A stretch of 64,000 nucleotides of DNA, taken from Ambrosia x helenae. Its lineage: Eukaryota > Streptophyta > Magnoliopsida > Asterales > Asteraceae. A program made the position numbers and the translations under genes. Shown in pieces: positions 1 through 11,842 of this stretch. The notes under the pieces are model-generated. The model saw only the letters and a list, made by a program, of their open reading frames with translations, did no database searches and had not been told where the DNA came from. Where the stretch lies: positions 82,106,555-82,170,554 of the forward strand of contig CM061232.1 in NCBI GenBank assembly GCA_030844895.1, given 5' to 3'. Each line of letters opens with the position of its first letter. Position 1 is the first letter of the stretch.

Positions 1-244
1 TTTGTTCGCTTTGCCTGGCCAGCAGTATTGGACTATGATCAGGCTCACGGTTTGGCATTTGTCTCATCCCGAAATAAGTGACCAACACGCGTACGACAGA
101 GAAGGTATCCCACCCCTTACAAAGAAGTGTTTGTTACCCTTCTCAACCGATGTGGGATCTTACAATCCACCCCCGTTAGGGAACTCAGCATTCTCGAAGG
201 AACGACTGACACACTGATCCAAGACCAGGCTCTGATACCAAGTC
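1..244 (-). mobile_element. Internal leader of a minus-strand gypsy-type LTR retrotransposon (edge fragment)
   Basis: This short stretch lies just inside an LTR that ends at 245 and contains a tRNA-iMet-type primer-binding site at 229-240, read on the minus strand. The body of the element therefore lies to the left of the window and is transcribed leftwards. No gag reading frame is visible in these 244 bases; the small ORFs on both strands have no recognisable similarity. The iMet site suits chromovirus-type Ty3/gypsy elements but is shared with many copia elements, so the superfamily is an inference from the tgtcacacccc-type LTR end. Confidence 0.55.
229..240 (-). other. Primer-binding site (tRNA-iMet type)
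   Basis: On the minus strand this reads TGGTATCAGAGC, the classic plant retrotransposon site complementary to the 3' end of initiator tRNA-Met. It lies four bases from the LTR end at 245 (which reads ...GGGGTGTGACA on the minus strand), the expected position for priming minus-strand DNA synthesis. Confidence 0.8.
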
Positions 245-1737
245 TGTCACACCCCGAATTTTCCCGGCGGTCGTGAACCCTTAACACCTTTACCATGCAA
301 CGGAATATACACCTAAGACTCTTGTAAACTTTGAACGCCAATTCTATTCCTCTTGGATCTCCATTCTCAAGGCATTGCCTATTCCAACCATGCCATTGCC
401 AAAATCTAAACCTGAAAGAGATACTTAAAGACGTCAACATAAAGTTGGTGAGTTCATGGTTTTATGTTTATTCTTCATAAAACTCATTTTAGTGAACCGT
501 TACAGATATATTCTTAAGATCATTCAAGAAAGCTTAATATTGTTTACACGTATTGTTATTTAGGAAAAATCTTCTAAAAGTACCCTTCCGTTTACCTTTC
601 GACTCGACGCACTAAACCGCCTACTTACCTTCCCGTAAGCATAAAAAAACATCTGGTTCCTATCGACCGAATTACCATATTCCAATAACTCTTGACAACT
701 TTCTTACTAGTTTTAAGACAATTTTACCACTTTCCTTATTTCAGATGCATGATTGAGTATAACTAAAAGTGAGAACCAAGTAGACTCGCGAAAATCTAAC
801 AAGTATGATGTAACCTAAGGTGCTTAATCAAACCACGACAATTTGCTTCTAAAGCTCCTACCCCAAGATAAAGAGGAATATTTTAAGGTTATGTTTTACC
901 AAAAATTTACCGGTCCAGAAGAGTTATCAACCCAATAGATCTATCAACATAAACTACGGCTCTAGACTAAGAGCTAATGATTAAGGCGTGCGGAGAGTGT
1001 ACGTCCGGAGAGGACCAACGAAGTATTAATATAAATATTAATACCCCGTACACTAACCTAAGGCCATTAAGTGTTCTATAATTCCAGTCCTACTAATCAT
1101 ACAGCATGTGAATCCCCCGATACATTGAATTCCCTTTTACCCATGTACGACTACATGACAACATTTGTAACTCTAACCGTTATCTCTAACTTTGTTACGC
1201 TATATAATAAACAAGTTTTAATAAAACAAGTATGCCTTCCCCCGAAAACAGTTATAAAGCAGTAAAAAGTGAGGTCATGAACTCACTTCGATATCCTTGC
1301 TTAGCTGTTTATCAAAGCTCGATTCTTTAACCACTTCCTTGTGTCCTAATTACCAATAAAGGACACCTTAAAGTCTAACACAAAAGCCTAACCTATTATC
1401 AAGCTATCTAGGCTCGTATGTACGAATCCGAGTCTAGAAAGTGTTGTAACTCAACGAACCGATCGCGGCTTAACTTAATTTATGTGTTAACATACGATAT
1501 AGTATCCAAGTTGCGTACTTGTTACCATTCGTGTGTAACCTATGTTGGACTAGTGCTACGAAACGTCTAGCTCATCTCGAGTCATAACTCACCTTGTAAA
1601 TCGGATAAATATAATTGTTTTGTACATTTAATTCTAGGAAAATATACTTTGCGAAATACAATTCTTGAATCCGTACAATCAAATGTTGTTTAGTTACGAA
1701 AACCTTTCGATAACTCGTTACACATGACGTTTGGCAA

Positions 1738-1740
<3 letters not shown>

Positions 1741-1768
<28 letters not shown>
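1741..1768. repeat. (TA)n microsatellite
   Basis: An uninterrupted TA tract of 14 units inside LTR-derived sequence. It has no flanking inverted termini, unlike the (TA)n tracts at 36.9-46.7 kb. Confidence 0.95.
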
Positions 1769-1914
1769 ACTTCAAATGTTATTCAGAATTCACTTGTACT
1801 AATTATAAATACGTTGAAACATCGTGATATTTTGTTTAAAATATATTTGTCTATTCTTGGAAAGTTATAAAAACGCCAATCAATATTGCACACGTTGTGC
1901 TCTAGATTTTATAA

Positions 1915-2451
1915 TGTATGCGCGTAGGATCGTCAAATCTACAAAGATAATGATCAAACAAGTTTGATTCAGGTGCGCAAACCCTAAATCAATCACAAAA
2001 TGATAATAATACTAACAAAACGCAGAAATCATCTCTAAAAGCTTCATTTCATTGATAAACAAACTCAATTACACGTTATAATAAGCTTTACAATCAAAAC
2101 AAGACGTGAATTAAGTTTACACAAAACCCTAGGGAGAGACTCAAACAGGAGGGAAACAAAAATGACAAAAACTACCATTCAAAATGAACTTGACCTTTAT
2201 ATAGGCCTGCACATTCGCCCACTTTGCTTGGTCGAATATGCAGGTTCGACCAATCATGATGGTCGAACCAAGCAATACATTAACATCTAAAACTACCTTC
2301 GACCTCCTTCTCTCCTTCGAACCTTTAAGTCTCCTTCGCCCATTCAAAAACACTCCTTCTCCCATATTATTCTTCCTTCGACCGTTTGACTAAACACATA
2401 AACATATGTTAAATGTAATCCAAAGCATTAGTCGCACAAAATGCATCTACA
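1915..2451 (-). mobile_element. Solo LTR, copia-type (same family as the LTR at 54351-54875)
   Basis: The segment starts TGTATGCGCG and ends GCATCTACA, and is flanked by a perfect 5-bp target duplication TATAA (1910-1914 and 2452-2456). Read on the minus strand it begins TGTAGATGCA and carries a TATA-like CCTATATAAAGG near the middle. It shares order and wording with the LTR at 54351-54875, for example the gcgtaggatc start block, the caggtgc block and the aaaatgataataat block. No internal region or second LTR flanks it, so it is most simply a solo LTR left by LTR-LTR recombination, inserted in the older LTR at 245 onwards. Confidence 0.8.
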
Positions 2452-3750
2452 TATAAAATTTTGGCAGAGTTTCCTCTGTTTTTATACAATCCAGACAACA
2501 CACGTCGTCTACAATTTACCCAAAAATCTATTTACAAACACATCACATTCAATATATTTATCCGTATTTCCAATGGACAAGACTTTATACCTTTCGACAC
2601 TTTAGATAAACAATAATTATACAACTACATATAATATATATATATATATATATGTATATTATAGTCCAACGGTTTAGTCCAATATATAATATTATCAAGT
2701 CACACTTTAATATACAAATATCATTTATTATGTAATATCGTCGGTTCGTTTCGCGAGTCACAATCATTTCGTATCTATAACTTATATATATAATTATATA
2801 TAGAAAATAACAACAAAACTAAATATTATACCATTTACATATGCTTGCATCTCCATCTTTGACCAGATCAGACCAAACCCAACTGAACCAGATCTTACTC
2901 AGGTTGAATAAACATAACTCGAAATCCACCAAAATGACCCCGAACCAAGTCTGTCCCAAAATGACTTCTAACCGAGCTCCGATCTTCCAAAACTGAACCA
3001 TTTTATAAACCTCGCACCCGGGACCCGAACCCGACTTGAGACCCCGACCGAACCCGAGCATCATCATCAACATCAGGTACCAAACCTGTGATCCAAAACC
3101 ACCACTGGCCGAGCACTTCCACAACCGACACCCGAACATTACCATTGAATCAACCGAGCCATCACCACCTCTAACCGAACCGAACTCCATCAACAACCAT
3201 AACCATGGCTGGGCCATAACCAAAACCAAGCCCAAAACCATCAATGATCAAAACCGTACCTGACCCGAGTTCCACACGAACCTGAACCCGAGCCAACCCC
3301 AACCGAACACATAACTTAGACTGAACCAGACCACTGCCGCCGCTACCTTCCATAACCACAACCATAACCTGACCGAAATTGCCATGATTGGCAAACATGT
3401 AGCCCGAACCACCATTCTCCTCGGCTGTCACCACAACCCGCTGCCGCCATCTTCTTCCTTGAACCACCACACCACTCGATCCAAACATGCAGCCCCAAAT
3501 CGAACCATCCACATACCTGCTGAAACCATCCCCATCTACCACCACTCCGCCGCCTCTGCCCCTTTTTGGCCTGAAAACCGTGCGCCGCCACCACCATGGG
3601 GCGGGTGGTGGTCGGCCGGTCCTTCATCAGAAAGAGAGAGAGACGAGTGAGTTTAGAGAGAGAGTAAAGAGAGAGAGAGCTTGAGAGAGATGAGAGGTTT
3701 TCTTCTTTATTGTTGTCTGAGAAATGAGAAAGGAAGGAGAAGGTTGAGGG

Positions 3751-3760
3751 CTTTTATAGC
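3751..3760 (-). promoter_or_regulatory. TATA box of an LTR promoter
   Basis: The minus strand reads GCTATAAAAG, followed about 30 bases on by a pyrimidine-rich leader full of CTCTCT repeats (3650-3730). This is a typical plant core-promoter arrangement and probably drives the element whose primer-binding site is at 229-240. Confidence 0.5.
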
Positions 3761-3770
3761 TAGGGCTAAA

Positions 3771-4910
3771 GGTAGGTAGGTAGACACCGCGTATCGAAAC
3801 TGTTAAAACGCAAAACGCCTCGGTTTATATCTAGGTTCGGTAAATAATTATAAAAGTTAGTCGGTTTAGTTCGAAATCTAAAATATAGCTTACCAAGAAA
3901 AAATATAATTATTTTCGGCATCCTACGCGTTCTTTCAGAGTACCTGTTAGAATCGTGATAACTCAACCGGTTACTGTTTCCTTTGTCTAAACGATCCGGT
4001 AGCTTTCGATACATAATAATTAATATTATTTAAAATGAATAATTATTTCGAAAGCATAAATGCGGTTAAAACCACGCATTTTGATGTCCGGTTCTCATAT
4101 CTGTTACTCTCCACGTTCTCCAAACGCCAAGTTTTAATCCATTCTTCAAGCCGATTCCACATCCGATTGCTCCATCAATAAATACGTGTTGTATTTACAT
4201 GTAATAACTCTGTGTTAGTCCATTCTGAAAAATTCTCACTGATGTCAGTTCGTGAGCGTTAAAATACACAGTCTTTCTTTAGAACATCTAAACGTCCACG
4301 AACTCCAAGAATGACATCGTTTGACTCGTAACAACTTAACCTAATAAAAATCAACCTTAATTATGTCACTACTAACAAAATCCAAAAATTATTCGTATAT
4401 AATGTTAATTATTAAGTTGACGTCAAGCAACGTGTGCTAGACTCAATGGGAAGTAATCAGAGTCATTGGTGATATGATGGCAATAATTGAGTAGTAATTA
4501 AGAAGTTAGGTGACATTTTAGGAATTTCTGGATCGTTGCTCATAAGCTACCCATATCGGATGACGGCGATGACACGGTTAAACTTAAAGGTGTGGGATTT
4601 ATCATGATATGCTTGGAGTGGTATGGAGTAATATTTTCAAGGTGAAAATATTGTTAGAAACCAATATAGATATATTTGACGGTTTTTAAACCATTAAGGT
4701 CTAGTAGTCGTGCGTTTTAGAGCTTAGCACCACTTCAAGACCCGGTACAGTAGGAAAACCACTAAGGTAGTAAATTAGCTAGGAATAGACACGAGTATAT
4801 GGGGAATATTATTATGGACCTAAGGGGTAAAAACCTTAATTTAACTAGTAGTAGAAGGTTTTTATAAAAGGTGAGGTTGTGTATTGTGTTATAAGTTTTA
4901 TAAAAAAATA
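3771..4910. other. No gene seen; possible U3 of the left LTR
   Basis: This segment is A+T rich with no ORF showing a recognisable motif. It sits upstream of the minus-strand TATA box, so it may be the U3 part of the left LTR, but no TG/CA boundary with a matching target duplication was found. Confidence 0.3.
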
Positions 4911-4953
4911 TATAACACCCAACCCCCCCCCCCCTAAATCCGGTCCCCCCCCC

Positions 4954-4968
4954 CATTATTATTATGTG

Positions 4969-5041
<73 letters not shown>
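4954..5041. repeat. (ATT)n microsatellite
   Basis: About 27 ATT units with two interruptions, directly after two poly-C runs of 10-13 bases (4923-4934 and 4945-4954). The asparagine or isoleucine homopolymer ORFs it creates are artefacts. Confidence 0.95.
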
Positions 5042-5043
<2 letters not shown>

Positions 5044-5498
5044 ATCACTCACCCTTCCTCATATAAACCACCACCCACCTTAGTTTCTTCATTCTTAGAC
5101 ACCATTCTTCACACACACTTACGAAAACCATCCAACTTCCTCTCTTTTCTTTCCCCTTGGCCAAAAACCCACACCAACACCATTATCATCTTGTTTTGTT
5201 CATCTTATCACAAAAATGGACGCAACAACATAGATAAGTTAGTGTTTAGGGTGATTGGAAGCCAAAAATCCAAGATTTTAGAGAGAGAATCATCAAAACC
5301 CACCACTTTTACAAGAGTTTATAAACGTATGTTTATGAACTAAAAGCTTGTTTAAATCTTTAAGTATTTTCGGTTTTAATCAAGTTTTCACCAAACAAAA
5401 TAAGAGCATGCAAGTGGGTTTTGTAGAATAAACAATAATGGCAAGATAAAATGGAAATGATGATGAAAATATATGTGTGAGTGTGTGCCGTGTGTTTA

Positions 5499-5533
<35 letters not shown>

Positions 5534-5612
5534 GAATCGCATATATATGTAAATATGTGTATTTATGTGTGTAAATGAGTACCTATGTGATTAAATGTAA
5601 GATAAAGCTTGG

Positions 5613-6287
5613 TGTTAGGATCTGAGTTTGATTTGTTTTGATTGTTTATTAACTGAAGGATGAAAGAAGTTAATCTAAAAGTGGAAAGTGCAGCGGAATA
5701 ATAAACTATGAATCAAAACAAAGAGAATAATTGTTTTCGAATCGAATGCTTCTCATATATTAAATGATTACACAACGATTACACAAGTACTCCCCCTCAG
5801 CCTGATCACCCAATGATTGTTTGTCTGAGATAATGTTTGGAGTGATGAATAGAACAGTACATGCACTGTTCTATTTATAGACAAACTAAACCACTGATGA
5901 GCTATGACTGGCGTCACCTAAGACAGTGGCATCTAACAAAATAATAACAACATAAAACATCTGATCTAAAAAAACACTGTTACATTGGAAACCTCTGATA
6001 TCTAAACAGCTGATATGTAAAGCTCTGATAGCTTGAATCATCTGTTGAAGCCTAAGTGTTGTTGGCTCCAATAGACCTTGTGTCTTCAGTACTTTGGCTC
6101 AGCAGTTGTTTCTTCATCAGTCCTTTGTGATTAGCAATTTTTCAACTGATGTTGGGGTACAGCAGTTGTTAGAGTCAACAGTCTTTTGGGAGAAGTAAAT
6201 TGTAACCACTGATTTTATTCTGGATCATATATAGTATGTTTTGGCTTTTCAGATCATCTGTTCTTCTCCAGGTCAGCAAACCCAACA
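5613..6287 (-). mobile_element. Solo LTR, copia-type
   Basis: The 675-bp segment begins TGTTAGGATC and ends AACCCAACA, and is bracketed by a perfect 5-bp duplication CTTGG (5608-5612 and 6288-6292). On the minus strand it begins TGTTGGGTTTGC, a start common in plant copia LTRs, and carries a CTATAAATAG promoter motif around 5872-5881, which fixes the orientation. There is no primer-binding site or coding region alongside, so it is a solo LTR nested in the older LTR-like sequence. Confidence 0.8.
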
Positions 6288-8299
6288 CTTGGATCCTTTG
6301 ATTTTACTAACATGCAATAAGGTTTTCAAAAGGGTTTAATGTCTGAAATAAAAATAGATTTTTATGTTTATGATGGTCTAAATAGATGATATAGAGATGA
6401 GATTATTAAAATGTGACTTGTTTAAGTTGAAAGTTCATGTATTTGCTAGGTTTAATGATGATTGTTGGAGGATGTTTAGCTTATTTTATAGATCTGATTA
6501 TGAGTATGTTTTGATAGTTTTCATAGGCCTAAAATAAGGCAAAACAAGTTTAGATCGAATTTACACGCTTGGGAGACCTTGCATGTACGATCAAAGCATG
6601 TTTATCGGCTAAAAACGCCAAGTTTTGAAATTTTAAAGTAGGTTTTCTAAAACTGAAATAGAACAGGTTTGTGTAGCTTATTTTGATGAGAAATAAAAGG
6701 TAACAAGGTATATGTAGAAGACTTAAGCTAAAAAGCTAGGTAGGTTGCGAAAGATGCGCAAAACGCATGGTTTCGACAAGAATTAGGAGTCTAGAACACT
6801 TAAATTTAGATCTGATTCAAAACAGCTTATTTAGTTTCACAATGAGTGTAAAATTTATTATTTAAGGTGTATGATGTGTTTACCATATTAACAAATATTT
6901 ACAATGCAAACCTATGGGTTAAAAGTCGCCAAAATGTGAGTTTTAAGACGCGTAATCGCTAGAATAAGTGGCTGTTTTAGAGCAGCAAATTTGGTCATGT
7001 TTGATGGATTATATACAGGTCCTAAGATGAAAAATAGGATTATATGAGTAATATAGGTGAATAAACGATATATACAACTTATATGTGAAGAAATTGTAGG
7101 AATGAACCTCATTATATTGTATAATGACATGATAACTAATACTGGAAAATATGAAATGAATAACGTGATGATAAATTATGTGGAAAGATATGAATTAATT
7201 ATGTGTATGGACCCACGAAATGGGTGACTTGATGTGACTATTTGCGTATATGATGATTTAAAAACTAAATTAATTGTTAAAATCACCAAAAGGTTAATAG
7301 AAAGTAAATCGCCTTGGTTTAAACTAAGTCAAAAAGGTTTGGTGAATTACTTGATTAGACTTAGGATAATTACTGAATTAACTGTATGAAATATAGGGCA
7401 TTGTAAGGAAGGATTGTTAATTGGAATATTTGGATTGTTTGAATTTGTGGATTGCTGGGATAAGGTGAGTTCACGGCCCCTTTTCTTAAATATAATTGAA
7501 TGTTTTTTACTATCGGGGGATTAACATGATGTATGAAGAGTAGGACTAGGATTGTAGAACAAATGATGTCCCGGGGTAAGTGTAAGAGTAGTTGCTGGGA
7601 GTACCTCGTTATGTCATTCCGGACGGACACTTCCGTGCACGTCTTAATCATTAGCTCTTTAATTAGGGCCTCAGTTTATGTTGGTAGATCTATCGGGTTA
7701 ACGCCCCTTTTCAGGCCGGTAGAGCGGGTCTAATGGAAAAACATAACCTCACAAATTCCTCTATCACTAGGGGTCAGGACGGGAAGAATAAGTTATGGTT
7801 TGATTAAGAGCCCTAGGTTAACATCATACTTGCTAGACCTAGCTAGTCTGCCTGGTTCTCTTCGAGTTGTACTCTATCATACTATGAAACAAGATTATAA
7901 GTATGTATACATGATATGTTGCTATAAAACCTGTTAACTCGCCAACATTATTGTTGATATTTTTAAGCATGTTTTTTAGGTTCTGATTCTTAGGGGTTTG
8001 AGAGTTGGTTTAGCAGGCATTACGATGAGCATGATGTTGGGACCATAAAATCTAAAAACTATGAACAATGTTTTATTTTATTTATGAATAATCTGTAAAA
8101 CATTAACTATGTAACTTCGCTCCACCTTGGTTATGACATGTTTTTATTAACTTTCTTAAGACTGGAAATGTGAATATGTTAGACTAGAGGGTGGTTGCAA
8201 GATGCTCATATGTATAATCAAATGTGTTGCTAAACTTTGTGGTAACAACTTCCGTTACCTCATGACTAGCTTTCCGTTGTGCGCTGTCAGGGTGTGACA

Positions 8300-9350
8300 A
8301 ATTATATGCTAAACATATAAGAAACGTGATTATGATCCAGTCAAAGGCTGACCGAAATTTGCCGGTTGTCACATATAGTGTCATGTATGAGACCCGAACT
8401 TGACTCTTCGAATTTCAACATCAACTTATACAAACTTGTGGTTTTTATGAAACATGGTTAAAAGTATCAAACATAAGTTAACTACACTTTTAACATAAAA
8501 CTTCTAAAACATATGTTAACTTTCCTGTTTACATGAGATCTTTAACATGTGTTAACATGAGATAACATATGGTAACTTGTGAACATGGTTTTGACTAGAA
8601 TAGTTATTATTTCAACTATAAACGAACGAGTGTATCGATGGTTTTCAAGATCTACAAGTTAAGACCATACATCTATTCAAAAGGACAAGCTATGATACGT
8701 AATAATCGTCACGTGTATGGACAATAACACTATGTACATATATTCCAAAGATCTACAAATCGGGTGAATAACTTGCATGGTAAGTAATCGAGTACAAAGA
8801 CTTAAGCTGTCTTTGACTTTCTAGGGCACTTCCGTTCGGACTCTAGTCATTCGCGCTTTTTCATTTGCTAGACTACTCGCACAGAAATCAGGTGAGTTTC
8901 ACGGCCCCTTTGCGTACATTTAAATCTGTGATGGTTATGGGACTCATGTTGGCACAGTAATCATTGGCTTAGATAGCTTTAATTGGTCACACACGAATTT
9001 CACTAACTTTACTTTGCGTACATTTAAACACGTTAACTCACCAGCTTTATGTTGATAAATCTTTTATGTATGTTTTTCATGTAAATAATTACATGAACAA
9101 ATGGGACTTGAGAAACTAGTTTGAGCTTGCACCGTGTGGTACCAACTTTTTGTGCGTCATATCTTAAACAATTAAACAGTTATGTGTTTTTATGGGGTTC
9201 TACCCGCTAAGACAATTTGATTCATGTTTTTGTAAAACAATTTATGTGTTCGGTATCAAATCTGTCAGTTTCTTATGTGTTGCTCAAACCTTGTGCTTGA
9301 AAACCTTTGGACGTTGCACTCCAATGTTTCTGCCTAGGCGGGGTGTGACA
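8300..9350 (+). mobile_element. Plus-strand LTR-like segment B
   Basis: Ends ggggtgtgaca at 9340-9350 and repeats two landmarks of segment A in the same order: ggtgagtttcacggcccctt at 8890 (compare 7463) and a ttaactcrccar...ttgttgata-type block near 9032 (compare 7936). The two are therefore related LTR remnants. No coding sequence is recognisable. Confidence 0.35.
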
Positions 9351-9675
9351 ACCACCACCTCAACCAATATCACCAGCATCCGTAACCCTCACCACCATTG
9401 TCCGTAACCATCACCACCACCGTCTACTATCCACACCGTTCAGAATCACAATAGGAAAAAAATCAAAACACACAACAATGAACTAGTGGGCCCTAACTTC
9501 ATCCCGTTTTTCCTCGCTATTGCAACCACGAACCATCACTGGCACCCTCCCAGTGGCATCGGAGAAACAACGGAAATGCGGGGGGGAGGGGGTTATTGCT
9601 CCCTATTTTCTTAGGTGGAGTCGGGCGCCATTCTTACACTAGTTAGCCTAACCGTGATAGGCAATATATAACTAA
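9351..9675. other. No gene seen
   Basis: Short stretch rich in ACC/CAC and then a G-run (9579-9592). It separates the LTR-like end at 9350 from the Harbinger element; no motif was recognised. Confidence 0.4.
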
Positions 9676-10009
9676 GATTGCATGGTATGCGGGTCGGCAA
9701 AGGACCGGCTAAGCCATACCGCCCCGGGCTACACCGCCCCCCAGGGCCGGCAACGGCAAGCCCGACATCCCCTTGCCTTCTATGCCGCGCCTCATTTGGT
9801 CTTGGGAAGTGTGTTTTCAACGTTGGGATATGACCGTTATAAAAAAATAAAAAAATAAAAAAGTTTTTATTCAAACTATATAAACCACTTTTATCCAAAC
9901 TCTTTTTCACCACAATTTTTATACCACTTTTATAAAAACTCTCTCAAACACTCTCACTATATTTAAACCAACAATTATTTATAAAAAAAATCCAAACCCT
10001 CAAACAACC

Positions 10010-11516
10010 ATGTCGTTATCATCTTCTTCGTCGTCTTCGTCTTCTTCGGGTTCATCATCTACAAATGAAGCCGTAAATTTTGTTATAAACATCATGGCGC
10101 AAGCGGCACAGATCATTGCCGAGGAGCAAGGAGATGAAGTCGATTCGGTACCTCGAACTAGGAAAGCGGCTATAAATAGAGACCGAGAGGTTAAGTTTTA
10201 TATTTTTTTTATATTATTTATGTGTATTATATTTATTTTTATTGTGTTTATATTTTTGTAAATATATTGTAGATTTTTATTGTGTTTATATTTTTGTAAA
10301 TATATTGTAGATTTTTATTGTGTTTATATTTTTGTAAATATATTGTAGATTTTTATTGTGTTTATATTTTTGTAAATATATTGTAGATTTTTATTGTGTT
10401 TATATTTTTGTAAATATGTGTAGGTGCCCATGATAGATTGGTGGCCGATTATTTTGCCGACGAACCATTATACTCGGCGGAATTATTTAGGCGTAGGTTC
10501 CGAATGAGTAGAAGATTGTTCTTACGTATTCCGATGATATGGCTAACATAGACCCATTTTTTACCTTACGATACGACGCTAGAAACAAAAGGGGGTTCAC
10601 CACCCTACAAAAATGCACGGCGGCACTTCGGCAACTAGCGTACGGGACCACGGCGGATGCGTGGGACGAGTATTTAAAGATGTTGGATAGAACTGCACAA
10701 GAATGTCTGTACAAGTTTAGAAAGTGTGTGGTGAAGCTTTACAACAAGAAATATTTGCGAAAACCAAACTCCAGTGAGGTCCAACAATTGTATTAGTTTC
10801 ACCACCAACAACATGGTTTTCCAGGAATGCTCAGAAGCATTGATTGCTACCATTGGCCTTGGAAAAACTGCCCCGTAGCATGGCGCAGAATGTTCAAACG
10901 AGGGGATCAAGAATATCCATCAATAATCTTGGAGGCGGTGTGTTCACAAGATCTATGGGTTTGGCATGCTTTCTTTAGCGTTCCTGATTCGAACAACGAC
11001 ATTAATGTTATTAACCAGTCGGAGATTTTTGACGATGTCATAAAAGGAACCGGTCCGGAAACCAGCTTTACAGTATCGGGGGTGGAGCATAGGCGCGGTT
11101 ATTATCTTGCTGATGGAATCTATCCATCTTACTCGACGATCGTTAAAAGTATTCACCACCCGTTCGATGAAAAAAGAAAGAAATTGGCCAAGTATCAAGA
11201 GGCGGCAAGAAAGGACATTGAACGATTATTTGGTGTTCTACAAGCAAGATGGCACATTATTGCAAACCCGACACGTATGTTCACCCCTAAAAAATTGTGT
11301 TACTGTATGTATGCTTGTATCTTGTTGCATAACATGATACTCGAAGACGAAGGCGCCGCCATCTGTGCGTATGACGAGAATGCCCCGCCGGAGAATACGG
11401 TGCCTGTCAACCCACATCAACAAGATTTAAACGAGTTCTCGTTACATAACGAGTTCACACATCGCAATCTTCAAACGGACTTGGTTGAATATATTTGGCA
11501 CAACGGGCAAGAGTAG
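10010..11516 (+). pseudogene. HARBI1-like (DDE_Tnp_4) transposase, frameshifted
   Basis: The protein would catalyse cut-and-paste transposition. Exon 1 (10010-10189, ATG start, serine-rich) ends at gag|gttaag. A second exon starts after tgtag at 10424 and encodes a block reading AHDRLVADYFADEPLYSAEL, typical of plant Harbinger proteins. The frame changes near 10425 and again near 10530 before MANIDPFFTLRYDARNKRGF, and a TAG stop interrupts at 10795 (QQLY*FHH). The catalytic half (10827-11516) is one open frame with DDE residues visible in SIDC, LADGIYP and KDIERLFGVLQ. Two frameshifts and one stop make it a pseudogene, although the catalytic triad survives. The C-terminus (...YIWHNGQE) looks natural. 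Confidence 0.8.
10242..10431 (+). repeat. 38-bp tandem repeat inside the transposase intron
   Basis: Five copies of a 38-bp unit (starts 10242, 10280, 10318, 10356, 10394). The first four are nearly identical and the last runs into the predicted 3' splice site. Each full unit contains ttgtag, so each repeats an acceptor-like sequence. Confidence 0.9.
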
Positions 11517-11842
11517 ATTATTTGTAATTTTTTTTTATTTCGAGTAGGTTACTTTAATTTTAGTTATGTTTTTATTTTAAATTATTTGTAATGGTTTTAA
11601 TGTAATATTTACTTTTTAATATTAATATTAGAATATCTACTTTTTTTTATTATAACATTAATATGATAATATTATTTAATTAAAAAAACAAAAAAAAAAG
11701 AAAAAACATTAAATGATGATGGGCCTCTTCACACCCCTAGGACCATCATCATATTGATGCTCCTAAGTCCTACCCCACGCTAACGTGGCAGTTGAGGTGG
11801 AAGAGCATCATGGATGATGGGCCTCCTCCACACCATATAGTC

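Larger units (their letters stand above)
245..3770 (-). mobile_element. Long LTR of the left-edge gypsy-type element (R-U5 side)
   Basis: The LTR terminus is fixed at 245 by the adjacent primer-binding site. A minus-strand TATA box at 3751-3760 followed by a long CT/GA-rich leader suggests transcription starts near 3.73 kb and runs leftwards, so most of this segment would be R-U5. It is interrupted by a solo LTR at 1915-2451 and a (TA)n tract at 1741-1768. Between 2.8 and 3.7 kb there is a C-rich stretch with short proline/histidine-rich ORFs on both strands, which I read as leader sequence and not genes. The far (U3) boundary to the right of 3770 could not be located. Confidence 0.4.
4911..8299 (+). 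mobile_element. Plus-strand LTR-like segment A, interrupted by a solo LTR
   Basis: The right end reads gggtgtgaca at 8290-8299, the same ending found at 9341-9350 and (inverted) at 245 and 61451. The left end is probably the taacaccc block near 4911, but flanking bases do not form a clear duplication. Inside are a 5' leader-like pyrimidine-rich stretch (5045-5200), the solo LTR at 5613-6287, and a ggtgagttcacggcccctttt block at 7463-7483 that is repeated at 8890 in segment B. No protein-coding region is seen. I read it as a degenerate LTR; the boundaries are uncertain. Confidence 0.35.
9676..11842 (+). mobile_element. PIF/Harbinger DNA transposon (decayed)
   Basis: The element carries a DDE_Tnp_4-type transposase (10010-11516). 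Its right end reads ccacaccatatagtc and is followed by TAA (11843-11845). The inverted form GACTATATGGTGTGG resembles both the left end GATTGCATGGTATGC (10 of 15 positions, preceded by TAA at 9673-9675) and the MITE terminus at 48234, GACTATGGGGTGTGG. A TAA 3-bp duplication is the hallmark of this superfamily. The right terminus is well supported; the left is plausible but imperfect. Confidence 0.6.

Noticed and set aside
2819..3684. Overlapping ORFs on both strands, Gly/Val/Met-rich on minus and Pro/His/Asn-rich on plus
   Set aside because: Open because of biased CCA/ACC composition; no motif, no conserved pattern, and the region fits an LTR leader better.
4762..5343. Poly-Asn (minus) and poly-Ile (plus) ORFs
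   Set aside because: They are translations of the (ATT)n tract and adjoining C-runs with no protein-like sequence outside it.
4911..8299. A complete LTR with a target duplication
   Set aside because: The right end is clear, but flanks (aaata and aatta-like) do not match, so only an LTR-like segment is claimed.
10242..10431. Possible CRISPR-like array
   Set aside because: Units are contiguous 38-bp tandem copies with no spacers, in a plant transposase intron.
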